A stretch of DNA of 64,000 nucleotides from positions 1,550,001-1,614,000 of the forward strand of contig NZ_CP024627.1 of assembly GCF_024449095.1 (NCBI RefSeq), given 5' to 3'. The stretch is from Vibrio coralliilyticus. Its GTDB lineage: Bacteria > Pseudomonadota > Gammaproteobacteria > Enterobacterales > Vibrionaceae. Of this stretch, positions 60,040 through 64,000 are shown piece by piece. The translations under genes and the position numbers were made by a program. Position 1 is the first letter of the stretch. Each line of letters opens with the position of its first letter. The notes below the pieces were generated by a model. The model had not been told where the DNA came from and did not search any database. It saw only the letters and a program-made list of their open reading frames with translations.

Positions 60040-60222
60040 TTATGGCGCAATGACGATGTCAGAATCTTCTGTGGTGAACAAGTTGGCTTTATTTTGCTTT
60101 ATGAGCTGTGCTGCGTAAGAAGGAGTGACCGCATGAATATCGCCTTTAGCTCTAAGAGTATAGGCTTCCCAAGCGTGATCGCGATATTTACCGGTTTGAG
60201 TATATTGGATTAGTACTTTCAT
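60040..60222 (-). CDS. Small 60-residue protein, function unknown
   Basis: The product is MKVLIQYTQTGKYRDHAWEA at the N terminus, then TLRAKGDIHAVTPSYAAQLIKQNKANLF and an acidic end. No signal or membrane segment is seen. The gene is supported by a GAGGG ribosome-binding site five bases before the ATG and by a terminator six bases after the stop, both rare for a chance ORF. I do not recognise a family. Fixed spacing of Lys and aromatic residues hints at a compact alpha/beta fold; small phage or plasmid accessory proteins look similar. Confidence 0.62.
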   Translation of the reverse strand: MKVLIQYTQTGKYRDHAWEAYTLRAKGDIHAVTPSYAAQLIKQNKANLFTTEDSDIVIAP

Positions 60223-60541
60223 CTGGCCCTCACTGTGTAACGGTTTGTAAACCTACTGATAACAATAATAGGACCGTTTAAGTTATGCACCTGCTAAAAA
60301 TGAAACATAAGATTAACTTATTCTACCTAATTTTGTGGCACAAGAATCGCACCGCTATTTGGCTTGAAATTAATTATAGATATAAGAGAAACGTACTATT
60401 ACGAACGATCCCAGTCCTCGGTTTTTTGTGTAATCAAAGCGACGATTTGAACAAACATCTGGAACAGGCTAACTATTAATCAGCCAAAGTGGAGTGGTTT
60501 TCTATTCGAGTTTCTCTGTCTAAAAAGAGTGTTTCCAAATA
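60223..60541. other. Intergenic region between the small gene and vvhA
   Basis: This region holds the promoter side of the small minus-strand gene. A 64-codon plus-strand ORF (60285-60479) has no ribosome-binding site and no family resemblance; I do not call it. Confidence 0.4.
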
Positions 60542-60568
60542 AAAACGGAAGACAGTGTCTTCCGTTTT
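60542..60568 (-). terminator. Terminator of vvhBA
   Basis: The stem AAAACGGAAGA / TCTTCCGTTTT is followed on the minus strand by TATTTGG. It lies 15 bases after the vvhA stop. Confidence 0.8.
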
Positions 60569-60583
60569 AGCTTCATTACAAAA

Positions 60584-61999
60584 TTACAGTTTGATTTTTT
60601 GTAGTGTTGGTTTCCATCTCGCGTGTGTTGCTTGATCTTCAGGCGTTACTCCAACGTTACGACCGTCTAGAATGTTAAGCACATAACGTTTATTGGTACC
60701 ATCGACGTAGCGACTGATCAGCTTGTCACCTTCCCAGAACCATTTTTGAGCAAGGTTAGAGCTACATGACTCAACGGTTAGGTTCTTATCATCAGAAACC
60801 GTCAGACATCGATCTGGTGCAACACGGCTGCGGTAACGCTCATTACTATCTAGGCCCCAAGTCTGATTCCAACTTCCGTGACAGCTCCAGCCATCCACTT
60901 GACCACCCTCGGCTTCTTTATCGCCGTTGGTACCATAAACGTCTAGGCACAAGTCGTTGTTGCTTAACGACTGCAAGGTTACGTGTGCCTCAGCTTCAAA
61001 CAGTGGGTGACTCCAGTCTATACGAACTGTACGCGGAATGGACCAACCTGTTGTTGCCCAGCCGCCAGGTCCATAGACGGAGAAGAGTGCCGATGGAATA
61101 ACGTCGCCATAGCGTGCTTTGGCAATAAACTTCGCACCGATTTCAAAATCCGTAGTTCCTGTCTGAGAGACTGGAGCTTCGTAGATGACGTCGTAGTTAG
61201 GTTTGAAGTTAGCGTAAGAGATTGGGTTGAATTTCGATTTATCGAATACCCATCCGCTTCCCCAGTGTGCAGATGTAAAGTAGCAGCCTAGTTCTTCACG
61301 GCGTAGCTCTTCACATTCATCAAATTCGCGCTCAAAAGCAACCTCAAAATCACTGAGTGAAGAACGGTTGTTTACACGGTAGTCTTTGGTATCAAACACC
61401 AATGTTTTTTCATTCTTATAGCTGAATGAACCGCTGACTTCTGCGCTGACTTTAGGCCCATCTTTGCCTACCTCCGCACCAGCGGAGCCATTAATACCGA
61501 TAGAGTAGCCATGTGTATCACGATGCTGGTAATTCTTATTCTCGTTATGAGGAAAGTCGCTGACTTTCTTTGGTACGTAACCTGAAACTGGTTTTACCCA
61601 TAGCTCGTAACTGCTTGCAAATGGACCTATATATGTACGTCGATTCGCCCAGCTTTGGAACCAGCTGTGATCCTGTTGAAGGTCATCGACGAGGTGGAAA
61701 CCTGTGCCAGGTTTATCAGCTTCAACGGTAAAGCGCACGATCTTAGCGTCAGGTGTAAAACCTTGTGAAGTTGATGACTGAACCGAACGCATTTGGGATA
61801 CGTTAACGCGAATATCAACCGAGGCCCCCGCGTTACACCAATCTCGTTTCGTTTCGAAATCTTTACTGGTATACAAATTACACGTCAGCTTGGAACTGGT
61901 GATGTAGTAGACTTTCTCAACAACAGGAACGTAATCATCCGCAAACGCGTTGACAGAAGCCGCAAGCAAGGAAAGTGTGAAAATAGTAGAAGTTTTCAT
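60584..61999 (-). CDS. vvhA: VvhA-type pore-forming cytolysin with beta-trefoil lectin domain
   Basis: This is a secreted haemolysin of 471 residues, the same length as V. vulnificus VvhA, forming beta-barrel pores in host membranes. The signal peptide is MKTSTIFTLSLLAASVNAFA|DD. The leukocidin-like cytolysin domain (about 25-330) includes DKPGTGFHLVDDLQQDHSWF, QSWANRRTYIGPFASSYELWVKP and LGCYFTSAHWGSGWVFDKSKFNPISY. The C-terminal ricin-type beta-trefoil (about 335-471) includes NDLCLDVYGTNGDKEAEGGQVDGWSCHGSWNQTW. No pro-region like that of V. cholerae HlyA is present. ATG 61999 follows GGAGGGGAG and lies one base after the vvhB stop (TAACATG). Confidence 0.95.
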   Translation of the reverse strand: MKTSTIFTLSLLAASVNAFADDYVPVVEKVYYITSSKLTCNLYTSKDFETKRDWCNAGASVDIRVNVSQMRSVQSSTSQGFTPDAKIVRFTVEADKPGTGFHLVDDLQQDHSWFQSWANRRTYIGPFASSYELWVKPVSGYVPKKVSDFPHNENKNYQHRDTHGYSIGINGSAGAEVGKDGPKVSAEVSGSFSYKNEKTLVFDTKDYRVNNRSSLSDFEVAFEREFDECEELRREELGCYFTSAHWGSGWVFDKSKFNPISYANFKPNYDVIYEAPVSQTGTTDFEIGAKFIAKARYGDVIPSALFSVYGPGGWATTGWSIPRTVRIDWSHPLFEAEAHVTLQSLSNNDLCLDVYGTNGDKEAEGGQVDGWSCHGSWNQTWGLDSNERYRSRVAPDRCLTVSDDKNLTVESCSSNLAQKWFWEGDKLISRYVDGTNKRYVLNILDGRNVGVTPEDQATHARWKPTLQKIKL

Positions 62000-62000
62000 G

Positions 62001-62507
62001 TTACTCCCCTCCAAAACCAAGGCGATCAAGTGCATGAACCAATGATTGCTTAATGCTTTCTAATTCAGCCGATGGGTTATTCACTGGCTCACCGTTTTCG
62101 TCACGAACGTCCGCCACAATAGAGTTGATGATATTGTCGCCTTGATACATTCCAGTGACCACTACAGGTGCGTCACTACCAAGCCCTGTTAACGATTGGC
62201 TTAACTCAATTTTTGCATCGTCACCGGAAACTTGTTTTAGGTCGATAACCACTGTATCACCTTTAACAACATGAGATTTTGCCTGTGCTATATCATCATC
62301 AGATGCGGTTCCTACATTGATGTAGAGTAAATCGGTCTTAGCCAAGTGTCCGTTGTAAAACTGAGTTGATTGCTGATAGTGCTCAGTAATTGACTGAGAA
62401 ATTTCACTTTCACTTCCAAGTATCTGAATATCAGCAAACGCATGTGCAGCAAACAAAGAAGAGAGTAGGGTAAGCGTCCCTAACACTTTAGTTCTGTTAT
62501 TTTGCAT
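62001..62507 (-). CDS. vvhB: VvhB-type partner of the cytolysin
   Basis: This 168-residue exported protein is encoded directly before vvhA, as in V. vulnificus. The signal peptide is VLGTLTLLSSLFAAHAFA|D. The remainder resembles the HlyA pro-region-related N-terminal domain, with paired beta-alpha units (VVKGDTVVIDLKQVSG, DAPVVVTGMYQGDNIINSIVADVRDE). VvhB is thought to help fold or deliver VvhA; that role is from the literature and not visible here. GAGGA precedes the ATG. The one-base gap to vvhA implies coupled translation. Confidence 0.88.
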   Translation of the reverse strand: MQNNRTKVLGTLTLLSSLFAAHAFADIQILGSESEISQSITEHYQQSTQFYNGHLAKTDLLYINVGTASDDDIAQAKSHVVKGDTVVIDLKQVSGDDAKIELSQSLTGLGSDAPVVVTGMYQGDNIINSIVADVRDENGEPVNNPSAELESIKQSLVHALDRLGFGGE

Positions 62508-63289
62508 ACAAAAATCCTCGTAAAGAGTTATTACTTAATAACAATTTAAACGTTAGTTAACTTTCCATGATATTTTGTTGTCATCCTTGAACGAGAATAA
62601 ATACCTCTTGGAATCAAGCTATATTCCAAATCAATCCCCGTGTTTTATTTAGTACCACGATCAATGGATTTCGGGAAAGGGATTTTTTAGGTGAATTAAT
62701 TGAATTCTTATACTAATCAATTAGCACAAAATGTGACATTAATTCATTTTAAACCATGATTGGTCTATGACATTGTTGCTCGGAAATGATACAGACTTTG
62801 TTCTTTTAATGATCTTAATGCCACTTTTGTTATTTAATTTAAACGGTATTAAATGAGTTAAATATAAAAAGAGCAGATGATGGATTTTAATATAAATTTC
62901 TGTTTAAAAAGAAAATTTTTTGTTTTGCATTAGTTTTTAAGTGATCGTTATAACAGTGAATAGCTCTTCATTCAGATGTTGCTAAAGTGCTCTCAGTCAT
63001 ATGTCTCAATATTGATAATGTCAAAACATTAATTAAAGTAATTGCTCTAATTAAAATTCAAATATAATTTGAAATTTTAAGCTAAAATCAAAACATAGAT
63101 CACAAATGTTTCTTATAAGAAACTTCAGGTATTTTTATGATTTTTTATCGTTCGGTATAATAACCAGATAGGCTTTAAGGAATAATGTTAAAACAATTAT
63201 GTTCAGTTAAGGTTTATATTTTAAATGCCTCTAAATTAAAACTTCCTAATGTAGGAAATCGTTATTTAATAAAAATATTAAAAGTATAA
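62508..63289. other. Very AT-rich regulatory spacer upstream of vvhBA
   Basis: About 780 bp of strongly AT-rich DNA (two sampled 60-base lines are near 20% GC) contains no convincing ORF. It must carry the vvhBA promoter. High AT content fits H-NS silencing and HlyU-type anti-silencing known for vvhBA in V. vulnificus (inference). One perfect 16-base palindrome lies at 63108-63123. Confidence 0.6.
63108..63123. promoter_or_regulatory. 16-base perfect palindrome in the toxin spacer
   Basis: GTTTCTTATAAGAAAC equals its own reverse complement. The position, about 600 bases before vvhB and 215 after the neighbouring gene, and the symmetry suggest an operator for a dimeric regulator. I cannot assign the protein. 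Confidence 0.45.
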
Positions 63290-63332
63290 GGCCTATAAAA
63301 TGGCTGGGTTTTCCAACCATTTTATATAGGCC
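63290..63332 (-). terminator. Long hairpin after the partial gene
   Basis: GGCCTATA-AAATGG-CTGG pairs with CCAACCATTTTATATAGGCC, leaving a two-base bulge. It is followed on the minus strand by TTATACTTTTAATATTTTT. It starts six bases past the stop of the next gene. Confidence 0.75.
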
Positions 63333-63338
63333 AGCTGC

Positions 63339-64000
63339 TTATTCTGTAGACAAGGCATCGCAATAGAAAGGACCACTGAACTCAAGCAATGCTTGCGGAA
63401 TTTCGATGGATTCTTCCAATTGCCCAAAGTCATACAAAGAGAATTTTACATCCGCTTTCATAGACTTCATGTACTTTTGTTCACCACCAAAAATGATAAC
63501 GGAAGGAAATTCAAGAGGATAAAAATCATCTAAATCAGATTTTGCCTCCATCACCATTTTGTATCTGAGTTTGTTCATTTCAACTTTTAGGTAGCCAGCG
63601 CAAGAATCATATTCACGCTTGACCGATAGGTTTCCAATGGCGGGGTAGAAAATAAGGTCGTAGTTGTCTGAAATGTAGCGTCCAGCCCATAACTCTATGT
63701 TGGAGTTTCCAATTTTAGCACCTGTGAACATGTAGTAGAGATCATCGGAGAGTCCCATACTATAAACCATGCCTGCACTCGACTCTTTGTCATACCAGCC
63801 TTTATCAACCTGAGCATAACCGCTTCCAAAAAGAGACACGTCACCATCAGAGAAGCTGTATTGAATTGGTGTTCCTACAGTATAAAGAAACCATTTGCCT
63901 CCGACACCGGGCAATTCTGGAATGATACCAAATGGGGTCTGCCCTGGGTTTAATCCTCGCCAATAATGAGCATGCTCGCCATCCCAACGCATCGAGAAAT
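63339..64000 (-). CDS. Unrecognised protein, N terminus beyond the window
   Basis: At least 217 residues are visible. The frame is still open at 64000, so the start may lie outside; an ATG at 63992 is not preferred. Composition is beta-rich and aromatic (GGKWFLYTVGTPIQYSFSDGDVSLFG, SAGMVYSMGLSDDLYYMFTG, IELWAGRYISDNYDLIFYPAIG). Two Cys, in DSCAGYLKVEM and the end PFYCDALSTE, could pair, suggesting an exported protein. I do not recognise a family. It shares orientation with vvhBA but is separated from it by its own terminator and 780 bp. Confidence 0.6.
   Translation of the reverse strand, partial: FSMRWDGEHAHYWRGLNPGQTPFGIIPELPGVGGKWFLYTVGTPIQYSFSDGDVSLFGSGYAQVDKGWYDKESSAGMVYSMGLSDDLYYMFTGAKIGNSNIELWAGRYISDNYDLIFYPAIGNLSVKREYDSCAGYLKVEMNKLRYKMVMEAKSDLDDFYPLEFPSVIIFGGEQKYMKSMKADVKFSLYDFGQLEESIEIPQALLEFSGPFYCDALSTE

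Noticed and set aside
60285..60479. 64-codon plus-strand ORF
   Set aside because: No ribosome-binding site, no family resemblance, lies in AT-rich spacer; most likely chance.
1..64000. CRISPR arrays, tRNA/rRNA genes, insertion sequences, integrases, prophage
   Set aside because: Scanned by eye on both strands; no regular spacer-repeat pattern, tRNA T-arm signature, transposase or integrase ORF was found.

Overview
The window reads as the chromosome of a Vibrio, probably near the terminus of the main chromosome. Gene content and order match Vibrio/enterobacterial housekeeping blocks: fabA, a lonH-type protease and matP; rmf; uup, rlmKL, zapC and pyrD; a ~1,613-residue NAD-glutamate dehydrogenase next to pepN; prc, proQ, msrC, letA, letB and rsmF. 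DUF3634 and DUF2835 proteins and a VvhBA-type cytolysin also fit Vibrio. A perfect matS motif (47655-47667) and matP itself place the region in or near a Ter macrodomain. The species is not determined; the VvhA-like toxin suggests a vulnificus/tubiashii/coralliilyticus-type lineage (inference).

Layout. 1-11264 is the 3' part of a giant type-I-secreted RTX adhesin. It is broken by an apparent one-base frameshift near 2302-2312 and ends in a VWA domain, RTX nonapeptides and a secretion signal. 11307-15499 holds rlmI, a chemoreceptor, acylphosphatase, tusE and yccA. 15695-19871 is a complete polar amino-acid ABC transporter operon (aapJQMP type). 20334-25929 holds a siroheme-synthase-like enzyme with a decayed C-terminal half, aroH-yajQ, an orphan PEP-synthase barrel divergent from aroH, a DUF4442 protein and an unrecognised membrane protein. 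26019-37572 carries cvfB, rsmF, letB/letA, an ABC exporter and, on the other strand, msrC-proQ-prc. 37711-53094 has a two-repeat exported protein, pepN, DUF2835, NAD-GDH, pyrD, zapC, rlmKL, a glutaredoxin-like gene and uup. 53101-59835 has a GlyGly-CTERM DUF3466 protein, rmf, fabA with FabR/FadR-like operators, the Lon-like protease, matP-DUF3634 and an HDOD protein. 60007-64000 is accessory: a 60-residue orphan, the vvhB-vvhA cytolysin operon, a very AT-rich ~780-bp spacer and an unrecognised partial gene.

How the genes relate. Several neighbours look functionally linked: J-Q-M-P of the transporter; LetA/LetB lipid transport; ProQ and Prc; VvhB and VvhA, with a one-base gap; FabA under paired fatty-acid regulators; and MatP with matS-like sequence before its gene. 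The most thought-provoking local structure is the PpsA-like C-terminal barrel divergent from aroH. In E. coli full-length ppsA lies beside ppsR-aroH, so this gene may be a repurposed relic of ppsA kept next to a PEP-consuming enzyme. No tRNA, rRNA, CRISPR array, insertion sequence or integrase was seen.
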